From contig NZ_JAAGPI010000037.1 in the NCBI RefSeq assembly GCF_017104715.1, positions 1 through 64,000 of the forward strand: 64,000 nucleotides of DNA, given 5' to 3'. The translations under genes were made by a program, and so were the position numbers. Below, one piece after another: positions 17,849-26,518 of this stretch. The number at the start of each line of letters is the position of its first letter. The stretch's first letter is position 1. The notes under the pieces are model-generated. The model saw only the letters and a list, made by a program, of their open reading frames with translations. It made no database searches and was not told the origin of the DNA. Source of the stretch: Burkholderia sp. Ac-20365 (GTDB taxonomy: Bacteria; Pseudomonadota; Gammaproteobacteria; Burkholderiales; Burkholderiaceae).

Positions 17849-18035
17849 GCTCTCGCCTCTTTGAGTTGATTGATAAGCATCGATACGCCAGCGTATTCCG
17901 CGAATATCGAGCCGATCTGCCAACTTCTCTGTCTTTTCCGACTCAAACGTTCAGAGCGGGAATACGTAGGCCTATGATGGACCCAAAGCACGCAGACCTT
18001 CATTCTTTCGCCGTCCTCGGCACTGGAGACAGACG

Positions 18036-19100
18036 ATGCGATATGAGCACGCGGTGAGTCGGTGGATGGATTCAACCTCGTCGAGCGCAGTCGTCAATGT
18101 CGGGCACATGGTCAAACGTATTGGAATTCTCGTTTTTGAACGATTTCCGCTAAGCGACGTTTGTCTGCTCGCAGACGCATTCCGACTCGCCAATGAAGCA
18201 CAGGCCGATCAATCCGGCCCCGAAGGTTCGAACATCGAACCCTCGTATTCGATCGTGATGCTGTCCGAAATGGGCGGCAGCGTCGTGAGCAGCTGTGCGC
18301 TGCGCGTGTGGACGGAAAGCCTCAATGGACCGCTGCTGAACGGCTTCGATACGCTGTTCATCGTCGGCGGTCCGGGCGCGTCGCGCGCGAAGGCGAATGA
18401 GCGACTTATCCGCCGGCTGCGCGCGGTCGCGCCGAAAATCCGCGTGGTCAAGGCGCTGGACGAAGGTCTGGGCGTGCTTGCCGCCGCCGACCTCGCGTTC
18501 GAGCGGCGCGGCTGGCGCAGCATGCCGGGCTCTACCGACGATGCAGGCACGCCCGTCGCCCCCGTCGCGAACGAAACGCACTGGCAGATCGAGCCCGGCG
18601 CATCGATCGATGTCGACGCACCCGTGCGCTCGATTGCGGCCGCGCTCACGGTCATCAAGCGCGATCACGGCACGCCCATCGCGAGAATCGTGTCGGAGCG
18701 CGCGCTGTCGGGCGCGTCGCGGCGCCTCGACGCGATTCTCGACGACGACGAGAAAAAGGGCATCACCCGCAAGATCACCACCGCCGCGCACTGGATACGT
18801 GAGAACTACACGCGCCATATCTCGGTCGCGGAAGCCGCCGAAGTCGCGAAGATGAGCGAGCGCAATTTCCTGCGGCGCTTCAAGGCGCAAGTCGGGCTCA
18901 CGCCGTCGGAATACCTGCTGCGCGCGCGGCTCGACGCGAGCTGCCTGCTACTGGCGGAAACCGACATGTCGATCGACGGCATTGCGCGCCGCTGCGGCGT
19001 GCGCAGCGGCGACGGGCTCGCGAAGATCTTCCGCAAACGCCTGTCGATCTCGCCCACCGACTATCGGGCGGCGCATCGGCACAGCATGGCGAAGGGCTGA
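18036..19100 (+). CDS. AraC-family regulator with DJ-1/PfpI-like N-terminal domain (EPS-linked, copy 2)
   Basis: A 354-residue regulator paralogous to the one at 11786-12787. The N-terminal domain begins IGILVFERFPLSDVCLL and has FIVGGPGASRAKANERL. The C-terminal AraC DNA-binding domain has ISVAEAAEVAKMSERNFLRRF and RSGDGLAKIFRKR, nearly matching the first copy. The ATG at 18036 is used because GGAGA lies nearby upstream; an internal ATG at 18108 would still keep the whole domain. It is divergent from galU. Together the two paralogues bracket the hydrolase, gmm and galU segment, which suggests a shared or opposed role in EPS control. Confidence 0.85.
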   Translation: MRYEHAVSRWMDSTSSSAVVNVGHMVKRIGILVFERFPLSDVCLLADAFRLANEAQADQSGPEGSNIEPSYSIVMLSEMGGSVVSSCALRVWTESLNGPLLNGFDTLFIVGGPGASRAKANERLIRRLRAVAPKIRVVKALDEGLGVLAAADLAFERRGWRSMPGSTDDAGTPVAPVANETHWQIEPGASIDVDAPVRSIAAALTVIKRDHGTPIARIVSERALSGASRRLDAILDDDEKKGITRKITTAAHWIRENYTRHISVAEAAEVAKMSERNFLRRFKAQVGLTPSEYLLRARLDASCLLLAETDMSIDGIARRCGVRSGDGLAKIFRKRLSISPTDYRAAHRHSMAKG

Positions 19101-19252
19101 GTTCGACGCTTTGCGTGGCCCGTGTTCCGATAATTGGGACGATGCACCCTGCATGAACGAAGGCATGAGCTAATAACAAAAATAACGTTGGTGGAGGCAA
19201 ATGGGCGCCAGTACGATTCGCCCTTTTGCGCGTTTTTGCGCGCTCTCGCCGC

Positions 19253-20749
19253 ATGTCCACCGTTCTCGCGCCCGAAGCAGGCGTCGCGCAGGCTTCGTCC
19301 CGCGCGCCTGGCAAGCCTGTCATCCGTTCCGCCGCCGACGTCTCGGCACTCGTCAACCAGGGCGCCGCCATCGGCAGCGATGCGCGTATCGTCGTCGCGA
19401 TTGCGCTTGGCGGCGTGTTTCTCGATGCGTACGACCTCGGCGCCCTCGCCTTCGGCCTGAAAGACGTTGCACGCGAATTCTCGCTGACGCCCGCGGGCAC
19501 CGGCTTCGTCGCTTCGGCGATCACGTTCGGCGCGATCGTCGGGGCGTTTCTGGGCGGCTTTCTGACCGACCGCATCGGCCGCTATCGCGTGTTCATGGCC
19601 GACATGTTCTTCTTCGTGATCGCGGCACTCGCCTGCGCGTTCGCGCCGAACGCATGGGTGCTCGGCGGCGCGCGCTTCGTGATGGGGCTGGGCGTCGGTA
19701 TCGATCTGCCTGTCGCGATGGCGTTTCTGGCCGAGTTCTCGCGGCTGCAGGGCAAGGGCAACAAGGCCGCGCGCGTCGCGATGTGGTGCCCTGTCTGGTA
19801 TGCGGCCATCAGCGTGTCGTATCTGCTCGTGCTCGCGTTCTACTCCACTTTGCCCGAAAGCCATCAGCCTCTGCTGTGGCGTCTGATTCTGGGCTTCGGC
19901 GCCGTGCCCGCGATCGTCATCATCCTGATTCGCAGCCGCTATATCAGTGAGTCGCCCGTGTGGGCCGCGAATCAAGGCGATCTGAAGGGCGCTGCGCAGA
20001 TTCTCAAGCGTTCCTATGGCATCGACGCCGATGTCGCGCCCGACGCCGCCGCCAACGCGAAGCAGAACCACGTGCGCGCGGCATCGTGGAAGAACTACGG
20101 CACGCTGCTCAAGGGCGTCTATCTGAAGCGCACGGTGCTCGCGACCGTCATCGCGATTGCGTCGTCGTTCGCGTATAACGCGGTCGCATTCGGCTTGCCG
20201 GTCATTATTTCGAGCTTCCTCGCCCAGTCGATGCTCACGACGATCCTCGCGTCGCTCGTGCTCAATCTGGCGTTCGCGTTCGTCGGCGGCGTCATCGCCG
20301 TGCGCACGGTGCCGAAGTTCGGCGCATGGAACATGACGGTGCTCGGCTACGCGTGCCAGCTGGTCGCGCTGGTCGGACTCGCTGTCGTCGGCAAGCCGGC
20401 GGGCGGCGCACAGGTCGCTATCGCCATCGCGATGCTCGCGCTGTTCCTGTTCGGCCAGGGCTTCGGGCCGGGCTCGCACAGCATGACGTTCGCTTCGCTG
20501 AGCTATCCGACTTCACTGCGCGGGGTTGGCGTCGGCTTCAACCAGACGCTGATGCGCGCGAGCTCGACCGTTTCGCTGTTCCTGTTCCCCGTGCTCGCCG
20601 CCGCGCTGCACACGCGCGTGTTCTGGATCATCGCCGCCGCGCCGCTGTGCGGCCTCATCGCGCTGCTTGCGATCCGCTGGGAACCGTCGGGCTACGACGT
20701 CGATGCGGAAGACTTCGCGCCCGCTGCATCGTCGCCCAGCAATAAATAA
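19253..20749 (+). CDS. MFS transporter
   Basis: Inner-membrane major facilitator of 498 residues with about 12 hydrophobic segments. The MFS signature between TM2 and TM3 is GGFLTDRIGRYRVF. After TM6 comes a cytosolic loop starting SRYISESPVWA, as in metabolite:H+ symporters of the sugar/organic acid group. The substrate is unknown. The ATG at 19253 (MSTVLAPEAG) is chosen by default: it lacks a good Shine-Dalgarno sequence, and an in-frame TTG at 19226 is the alternative. A strong GTGGAGG (19191-19197) is followed by an out-of-frame ATG at 19201. A strong terminator follows the gene. Confidence 0.85.
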   Translation: MSTVLAPEAGVAQASSRAPGKPVIRSAADVSALVNQGAAIGSDARIVVAIALGGVFLDAYDLGALAFGLKDVAREFSLTPAGTGFVASAITFGAIVGAFLGGFLTDRIGRYRVFMADMFFFVIAALACAFAPNAWVLGGARFVMGLGVGIDLPVAMAFLAEFSRLQGKGNKAARVAMWCPVWYAAISVSYLLVLAFYSTLPESHQPLLWRLILGFGAVPAIVIILIRSRYISESPVWAANQGDLKGAAQILKRSYGIDADVAPDAAANAKQNHVRAASWKNYGTLLKGVYLKRTVLATVIAIASSFAYNAVAFGLPVIISSFLAQSMLTTILASLVLNLAFAFVGGVIAVRTVPKFGAWNMTVLGYACQLVALVGLAVVGKPAGGAQVAIAIAMLALFLFGQGFGPGSHSMTFASLSYPTSLRGVGVGFNQTLMRASSTVSLFLFPVLAAALHTRVFWIIAAAPLCGLIALLAIRWEPSGYDVDAEDFAPAASSPSNK

Positions 20750-20805
20750 CGCGGCTTCCGCGTATGACGGCAGCGGCTGAACATTCGCCGCTAGCGCCAA
20801 AGATG

Positions 20806-20839
20806 AAAAGGGTCTCCGGGCAACCGGAGACCCTTTTTT
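20806..20839 (+). terminator. intrinsic terminator after the MFS gene
   Basis: Perfect 14-bp stem AAAAGGGTCTCCGG (20806-20819) / CCGGAGACCCTTTT (20824-20837) with a GCAA tetraloop and a run of six T. It stands about 57 bp after the MFS stop codon. Confidence 0.93.
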
Positions 20840-21029
20840 ACATTTGGCGTCCGAAACAGTTGCAAATAATTGTCGTGTCGTGCGCCACCAACGGCTTGCT
20901 CTGGAGTCCCGATATTTGCATTTATCGAGATGAAAAGACGTGCAATGATCGCGCCGCCGTGCCACTGCCGTGACCTCGACGTCACGATGCGAGCGGGCAT
21001 CCAACGAAGAACGCTTTCATCTGACCGTC

Positions 21030-21395
21030 ATGATCAATTTCCTGCTCGATCTGATTTCGAATCTGGTCATCCTCGCCGCGCTGCTGGCGGCTTGTTGCGC
21101 GATCAACTGGATGAGACCCGACGACGCGAAAGTGAACGGTTATCGCGTGTTCGTGGTGTTCGTCGCAATCGCGCTGATATTCGATGCCGCATTGACCTTT
21201 CTGGTATTCGCCGACTCGCAGGCGCGTTACGGCAAGTTCAGCACCACGGACGCTTTCGTTCCGCGCATGGCGGCTTACCTGAGCGCATCCGGCATCGCCG
21301 TCCTGCTGTCGCGCATGCGCAGCCGCAAGGAAGCCGGGCGCGCCGAAGCCCGCGCCGTCATCCGCGCGTCGGGCACGTCGGCTTCCGTCAACTGA
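21030..21395 (+). CDS. small integral membrane protein of unknown function
   Basis: A 121-residue protein starting MINFLLDLISNLVILAALLAA (ATG at 21030). Two or three hydrophobic helices are visible: residues about 2-24, 42-62 and possibly 85-97. The tail is basic and Ala-rich (RSRKEAGRAEARAVIRA). I do not recognise a family. It follows a strong terminator and precedes the MscS-type channel gene by about 265 bp on the same strand. A role at the membrane is all that can be said. Confidence 0.6.
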   Translation: MINFLLDLISNLVILAALLAACCAINWMRPDDAKVNGYRVFVVFVAIALIFDAALTFLVFADSQARYGKFSTTDAFVPRMAAYLSASGIAVLLSRMRSRKEAGRAEARAVIRASGTSASVN

Positions 21396-21659
21396 TCCTG
21401 TCCGCGCGCGCCGGGAATATGTCTTGCTGACGGCCGCGCCATCGCCTATAACAGTCGATGATTGCAAGCGGCGGCAACTGCGCCGTCCGTTCTCGCATCT
21501 CGGGCAACCTGCCCGCTCAAGCCGTTCGCCGTACGGATAACAACGTCGTGTGTAGCACATGCGATGGACGCGGCGTCCGCTCTGCTGGTCCGCCTCGCGT
21601 CCACCGTGTCGTCGCATGCACGCAGTCAGTCATACGCAACCGACTCAAGCGAGGGAAAC

Positions 21660-22472
21660 GTGGATATCGAAGCCGTACGCGTCTTTCTGATGACCCGGGG
21701 CATCGACTTCGGGACCAAGGTACTTGGGGCGATCGTCCTGTGGATCGTCGGGCGATGGATAATCGGGCTCGTCATCGGCCTGTTGCGCAAGGTGCTCGCG
21801 CGCAACAGCAAGGTCGATCCGACACTCGCGCATTACCTCGGCTCGATCCTCGGCGCGCTGCTGAACCTGATCCTGATACTCGCGATCCTGCAGGTGTTCG
21901 GCGTGCAGACCACGTCGTTCGCCGCGTTGCTCGCGGGCCTCGGCCTTGCCATCGGCACTGCGTGGGGCGGCCTGCTCGCGCATTTCGCGGCGGGCATCTT
22001 CATGCAGGTGTTGCGGCCGTTCAAGGTGGGAGATTTCGTGACGGCGGGCGGCGTGACGGGTACGGTGCAGGAGCTCGGCCTGTTCGGCACGACAATCGTG
22101 ACGCCCGACAACGTGCTGACCATCGTCGGCAACAACACGATCTTTTCGGGCATCATTTCCAACTTCAGCGCGCAGCCCGTGCGGCGTGTGGAACTGACGG
22201 CGAAGGTAGCGAACGGCGTCGATCCGATCGATGCCGCGAACCGGCTGCGGGCGGCCGTGACGAAGATCCCTAACGTGTCAGAAACGCCGCCGCCCGATAT
22301 CGAAGTATTGTCGTTCACGCCGGAAGGTCCGCTGCTGTGCGTGCGGCCTTATACGCACAACGACAACTACTGGCAGGTGTACTTCGACACGAACCGCGCG
22401 ATCATCGAGACATTCCGCGAAGCGGGCTATCCGACACCGGAAACGCCTGTCGTGCGGCGCGTGGCGCCATAG
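21660..22472 (+). CDS. small-conductance mechanosensitive channel (MscS family)
   Basis: Inner-membrane channel of 270 residues that opens under membrane tension and releases solutes on hypo-osmotic shock. Three hydrophobic helices occupy roughly residues 15-115. The pore-lining TM3 is recognisable by Gly/Ala packing (LLAGLGLAIGTAWGGLLAHFAAG), followed by RPFKVGDFV and the beta domain (GTVQELGLFGTTIVTPDN). The start is taken as the GTG at 21660, immediately after GAGGGAAAC; longer in-frame starts to 21462 add about 66 residues with no family character. Confidence 0.88.
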   Translation: MDIEAVRVFLMTRGIDFGTKVLGAIVLWIVGRWIIGLVIGLLRKVLARNSKVDPTLAHYLGSILGALLNLILILAILQVFGVQTTSFAALLAGLGLAIGTAWGGLLAHFAAGIFMQVLRPFKVGDFVTAGGVTGTVQELGLFGTTIVTPDNVLTIVGNNTIFSGIISNFSAQPVRRVELTAKVANGVDPIDAANRLRAAVTKIPNVSETPPPDIEVLSFTPEGPLLCVRPYTHNDNYWQVYFDTNRAIIETFREAGYPTPETPVVRRVAP

Positions 22473-22492
22473 CGTTCTTCACGCGATTATGT

Positions 22493-22520
22493 GCAGGCAT
22501 CGGCGGATGCAGATGCCTGC
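22493..22520. terminator. hairpin between convergent mscS-like and DedA genes
   Basis: GCAGGCATC (22493-22501) pairs perfectly with GATGCCTGC (22512-22520) around a 10-base loop. There is no T-run on either side, so intrinsic termination is uncertain. Confidence 0.4.
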
Positions 22521-22532
22521 CACTTCGTTGAA

Positions 22533-23222
22533 TCAATGTCCCGTGTTGTTGCCGGCCGAGCCCGCCGGCTGACGCTTGCCGCGCATGAGTTTCCACAGCG
22601 CGCCGAGTGCGACGGGCACGATGGCCGCGCCGATACCGACCAGCACGATCACATTCAGATACTGGCGGATAAACGGGATATTGCCGAAGAAGTATCCGAG
22701 CAACGTGAGCAGCAGCACCCAGAACAGCGCGCCCGCGACGTTGAAGAGCTGGAAGCGCTTGACGCTCATCTGCGATGCACCCGCAACGAACGGCGCAAAA
22801 GTCCGCACGACAGGAATGAAACGCGCGAGCACGATCGTCTTGCCGCCGTGACGCTCATAGAAGTTGTGGGTCTTGCGCAGCGCCTCGCGATCGAGGAATT
22901 TTTCCAGAACCGGTATGTGCGAGTTGAACACCTTGGGTCCGATTGCGCGGCCGATCATATAGTTCACCGTATTGCCGAGGATCGCCGCGACCAGCAGCAG
23001 CACGATCAGCAGCTCGATGTTCATTTCGCCCGTTGCGCAGAACGCGCCGCCGATGAACAGCAGCGAGTCGCCCGGCAGGAACGGCAGCACGACGAGGCCC
23101 GTCTCGCAGAACACGATAAGGAACAGCACCGCGTAGACCCACGCGCCGTACTGGTGGATGAAGACTCCCAGAAACTTGTCGATATGCAGGACAAGATTGA
23201 CGAATTGCAGCAGCGTGTCCAA
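22533..23222 (-). CDS. DedA family membrane protein
   Basis: Inner-membrane protein of 229 residues with the DedA (VTT/SNARE-associated) domain; the family is linked to undecaprenyl-phosphate and phospholipid flipping and to envelope homeostasis. Characteristic stretches are FCETGLVVLPFLPGDSLLF with the conserved Glu and Pro-Gly-Asp, GRAIGP, FYERHGGKTIVLARFIPVVRTFAPFVAG with the conserved basic residues, and FFGNIPF. It starts at a TTG (23222), six bases after AAAAGGA; no nearby ATG is better. It converges with the MscS-type gene and is divergent from mutL. Confidence 0.9.
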   Translation of the reverse strand: MDTLLQFVNLVLHIDKFLGVFIHQYGAWVYAVLFLIVFCETGLVVLPFLPGDSLLFIGGAFCATGEMNIELLIVLLLVAAILGNTVNYMIGRAIGPKVFNSHIPVLEKFLDREALRKTHNFYERHGGKTIVLARFIPVVRTFAPFVAGASQMSVKRFQLFNVAGALFWVLLLTLLGYFFGNIPFIRQYLNVIVLVGIGAAIVPVALGALWKLMRGKRQPAGSAGNNTGH

Positions 23223-23397
23223 AGGTCGTCCTTTTAAAAGCAGATGGCTGGCGATGATGGGGACGGTGTTCCGTCCCGATGACGCGCCTCGCTGGCGTCA
23301 CAGTCGTGACGAAACGTGTACGAGGCAGGAAATTGACCGCGCCATGATACCGAAAGTGCCATGACGACTTTAAAAAATGTCGCTCGTAATGTGCACG

Positions 23398-23427
23398 TTC
23401 AGACGATCTGCGACGAATCGCTATAAT
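23398..23427 (+). promoter_or_regulatory. candidate mutL promoter, possibly giving a leaderless mRNA
   Basis: TTCAGA (23398-23403), an 18-base spacer and a consensus TATAAT (23422-23427). The -10 ends only six bases before the ATG at 23434, so transcription would begin about at the start codon. No Shine-Dalgarno sequence precedes that ATG. Confidence 0.5.
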
Positions 23428-23433
23428 TTCGCC

Positions 23434-25518
23434 ATGTCCGCGATCCCAGAATCTTCCGAAACGCGCGCCGAGGTGCAGGCCGAAGCGCCTGCCGACGCAC
23501 ACGCCGCGCCGCCAATGTCCAGCGGCGACGCGAGTCCGGCCGACATCGCCCTCACGCCGCGCCCGTTGCGCGCGATCCAGGCCCTGCCCGATCAGCTGAT
23601 CAGCCAGATTGCCGCTGGCGAAGTGGTCGAGCGGCCGGCTTCCGTGGTGAAGGAACTGCTCGAGAACGCGCTCGATGCTGGCGCGAAGACGCTGCGCATC
23701 TTGCTCGACGAAGGCGGCGTCAAACGCATTTCGATTACCGACGACGGCTGCGGCATTCCCGAAAACGAGCTTGCGCTTGCGCTGATGCGCCACGCGACCA
23801 GCAAGATCCGCTCGCTCGCCGAGCTGGAGGCCGTTGCAACGCTCGGGTTCCGCGGCGAGGCGCTGGCGTCGATTGCGTCAGTGTCGGACATGCACATCAC
23901 GAGCCGCACTGAGAACGCTTCGCACGCAACGCGCATCGACGCGCAGACGGGCGCGCTGTCGCCCGCGGCCGGCACGCGCGGCACGACGATCGAAGTGCGC
24001 GAGCTGTACTTCAACACGCCCGCGCGCCGCAAATTTCTGAAGAGCGAGCAGACGGAACTCGGCCATTGCCTGGAGATGATCCGACGCGCGGCGCTGGCTC
24101 GGCCCGATGTCGCAATTTCGGTGCTCCATAACGGGCGTGCCGTCGAGCACTGGAACGCGACCGATCCCGCTGCGCGCGTCGCGAAGATTCTCGGCGAGAC
24201 GTTTGCGACTGCGCATCTGCCCCTCGACGAATCGGCGGGACCGCTGGCCGTCTACGGCTGCGCCGGTCTGCCGACGGCGAGCCGCGGCCGCGCCGATCAG
24301 CAGTATTTCTTCGTCAACGGCCGCTTCGTGCGCGACAAGCTGCTCACGCACGCCGTGCGCGCCGCGTACGAGGACGTGCTGCACGGCGACCGCTATCCGT
24401 CGTATGTGCTGTTTCTCGACCTGCCGCCCGAGGCCGTCGATGTGAACGTGCATCCGTCGAAGATCGAAGTGCGCTTTCGCGATTCGCGCTCGATTCACCA
24501 GTTCGTGTTCCATGCAGTGCAGCGTGCCCTCGCGCGGCATGCGGGGGCATCGCCGGAAACGACGTCGGGCGGGCATTCCGCGCGCATCGAGCCGATGCCT
24601 GTTGCGACGCCTGCTTCTTTTGGATCGACGCCGCTGGGCGGCGGCTTCAGGGTCAGCGACGGCGGCAGCTCGCAACCGGGCAACACGTGGCTGCGCCAGG
24701 CGAGCATGAAGCAAGGCTCGCTGCCCGTCGCGCAGCCGCTTGCGCTCTACGATGCGCTGTTCGGCCGCAAGGATACGGGCGCGGGCACGTCGCAAGGCAC
24801 GACGTCGTTCGAACTGCGCGATGCAGCGGACACGACCGGCGACGATGCGTCGGCGCCTTTCGCGGGCTTTGCAGGCCCGACAGGTTTCGCGGCTCAAGCG
24901 CCGGGCGTACCGCAAAGTTTCGACGCGCATGACGAACAGCCGCTCGGCTTCGCACTCGGCCAGATTCACGGCATCTACGTGCTTGCGCAGAACGCGCGCG
25001 GTCTCGTGATCGTCGACATGCACGCGGCGCACGAGCGCATTCTGTACGAGCAGTTCAAGAACGCGCTCGCCGACCGCACGATCGCGGTGCAGCCGTTGCT
25101 GATTCCCGTGTCGATGCCGGCCGGTGGCGTCGAAATCGGCGTCGTCGAAGAAGAGCGCGAGACACTCGAGTCGCTCGGTTTCGATCTCGCGGTGCTGTCG
25201 CCGACGAGCATCGCGATTCGCGCCGTCCCCGCGCTGCTGAAGGATGCCGATTTGCAGGCACTGGCGCGTGCGGTGCTGTCCGATCTGCATTCGTACGGCG
25301 GCTCGCGCGTGCTGACCGAACGGCAGCATGAACTGCTGGGCACGCTTGCCTGCCATCATGCCGTGCGCGCGAACCGGCGTCTGACGCTCGACGAGATGAA
25401 CGCGCTGCTGCGTCAAATGGAAGCGACGGAGCGCGCGGATCAATGCAATCACGGGCGTCCGACGTGGTATCAGTTGACGCTTGCCGATCTCGATCGTCTG
25501 TTCATGCGCGGACAGTGA
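23434..25518 (+). CDS. mutL: DNA mismatch repair protein MutL
   Basis: A 694-residue mismatch-repair ATPase that links MutS recognition to strand excision. The N-terminal GHKL ATPase shows ELLENALDAGA, DDGCGIPE and LGFRGEALASIASVS; a Pro/Ala-rich linker runs from about residue 370 to 500; the C-terminal dimerisation domain follows. The C-terminal domain carries DMHAAHERILYE (residues 528-539) and CNHGRP, matching the metal-binding endonuclease motifs of MutL from bacteria without MutH, with Met in place of the usual Gln. The start MSAIPESS leaves a 45-residue Ala/Glu-rich extension before PLRAIQALPDQLISQIAAGE. miaA follows by 34 bp. Confidence 0.97.
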   Translation: MSAIPESSETRAEVQAEAPADAHAAPPMSSGDASPADIALTPRPLRAIQALPDQLISQIAAGEVVERPASVVKELLENALDAGAKTLRILLDEGGVKRISITDDGCGIPENELALALMRHATSKIRSLAELEAVATLGFRGEALASIASVSDMHITSRTENASHATRIDAQTGALSPAAGTRGTTIEVRELYFNTPARRKFLKSEQTELGHCLEMIRRAALARPDVAISVLHNGRAVEHWNATDPAARVAKILGETFATAHLPLDESAGPLAVYGCAGLPTASRGRADQQYFFVNGRFVRDKLLTHAVRAAYEDVLHGDRYPSYVLFLDLPPEAVDVNVHPSKIEVRFRDSRSIHQFVFHAVQRALARHAGASPETTSGGHSARIEPMPVATPASFGSTPLGGGFRVSDGGSSQPGNTWLRQASMKQGSLPVAQPLALYDALFGRKDTGAGTSQGTTSFELRDAADTTGDDASAPFAGFAGPTGFAAQAPGVPQSFDAHDEQPLGFALGQIHGIYVLAQNARGLVIVDMHAAHERILYEQFKNALADRTIAVQPLLIPVSMPAGGVEIGVVEEERETLESLGFDLAVLSPTSIAIRAVPALLKDADLQALARAVLSDLHSYGGSRVLTERQHELLGTLACHHAVRANRRLTLDEMNALLRQMEATERADQCNHGRPTWYQLTLADLDRLFMRGQ

Positions 25519-25552
25519 GCTCGGCCGTTCCGTCTTTCCACTCACGCCTGTC

Positions 25553-26509
25553 ATGACGCAGCACGCATCGCCACCGACACCCATCGCCTGCCTGCTCGGC
25601 CCGACCGCCTCCGGCAAAACCGCGGCGGCGCTGGCGTTCGCTGCGCGCGCGCCTGTCGAGATCGTGAGTGTGGATTCGGCGCTTGTTTATCGCGAGATGG
25701 ATATCGGCACGGCGAAGCCGACGGCGGAAGAACGCGCGATTGCGCCGCATCATCTGATCGATATCGTCGATCCTGCCGACGCCTACTCCGCCGCGGATTT
25801 TCGTGCGGATGCGCTGCGCCTTGTCGGCGAGATCATTGCGCGCGGCAATGTGCCGTTGCTGGTGGGCGGCACGATGCTGTACTACAAGGCGTTGACGCAG
25901 GGACTGAACGACCTGCCTGCCGCCGATCCCGACGTGCGCGCGACGCTCGATGCCGACGCTGCGCGCGAAGGCTGGCCGGCGTTGCATGCGCGGCTTGCTT
26001 CTATTGATCCTGTGACGGCGGCGCGCCTTGCCCCGAACGATTCGCAGCGGATTCAACGCGCGCTCGAAGTTTTCATGCTGACGGGGCAGGCTATGTCGGC
26101 GCTGCTCGCCGCGCCTGCTCGCGATGATGACGTTTCCCGGCTTTATCGGTTTGTGCCGATTGCACTCGAGCCTTCTGATCGCAGCGTGTTGCATGCGCGA
26201 ATCGCGGCAAGGTTCGATGCGATGCTCGCGCATGGGTTTATCGATGAAGTGAAGCGGCTGCGTGCGCGAGGTGATCTGCATCCTGGATTGCCGTCGATGC
26301 GGTGTGTTGGCTACCGCCAGGCCTGGGAATACCTCGACGGCGAGACCGATTACGACACCATGCGGGATAAGGGCGTCTTCGCGACGCGGCAATTGTGCAA
26401 GCGACAGTTGACATGGCTGCGCGCCATGCCGGAGCGGGTTGTTGTTGATTGCTGTGATGGGGATGCTACTGCACTCGCCGTGCGGGCTGTTCAACGGGTT
26501 GTGGGTTGA
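25553..26509 (+). CDS. miaA: tRNA dimethylallyltransferase
   Basis: Transfers a dimethylallyl group to N6 of A37 in tRNAs that read codons starting with U. It is 318 residues. The P-loop is LLGPTASGKTAAALAFA, then VSVDSALVYREMDIGTAKPT, HHLIDI, and VGGTMLYYKAL, all family signatures; RQLCKRQLTWLR marks the C-terminal tRNA-binding part. The ATG at 25553 gives the normal start. It is directly downstream of mutL, as in many proteobacteria, probably one transcript. A long inverted-repeat element begins nine bases after its stop codon. Confidence 0.97.
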   Translation: MTQHASPPTPIACLLGPTASGKTAAALAFAARAPVEIVSVDSALVYREMDIGTAKPTAEERAIAPHHLIDIVDPADAYSAADFRADALRLVGEIIARGNVPLLVGGTMLYYKALTQGLNDLPAADPDVRATLDADAAREGWPALHARLASIDPVTAARLAPNDSQRIQRALEVFMLTGQAMSALLAAPARDDDVSRLYRFVPIALEPSDRSVLHARIAARFDAMLAHGFIDEVKRLRARGDLHPGLPSMRCVGYRQAWEYLDGETDYDTMRDKGVFATRQLCKRQLTWLRAMPERVVVDCCDGDATALAVRAVQRVVG

Positions 26510-26518
26510 GTTTGTTGT

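Noticed and set aside
19201..19950. Open frame starting at the ATG after GTGGAGG before the MFS gene
   Set aside because: The translation is Arg-rich and out of frame with a clear 12-helix transporter. Only the ribosome-binding site is of interest, and it is reported as a finding.
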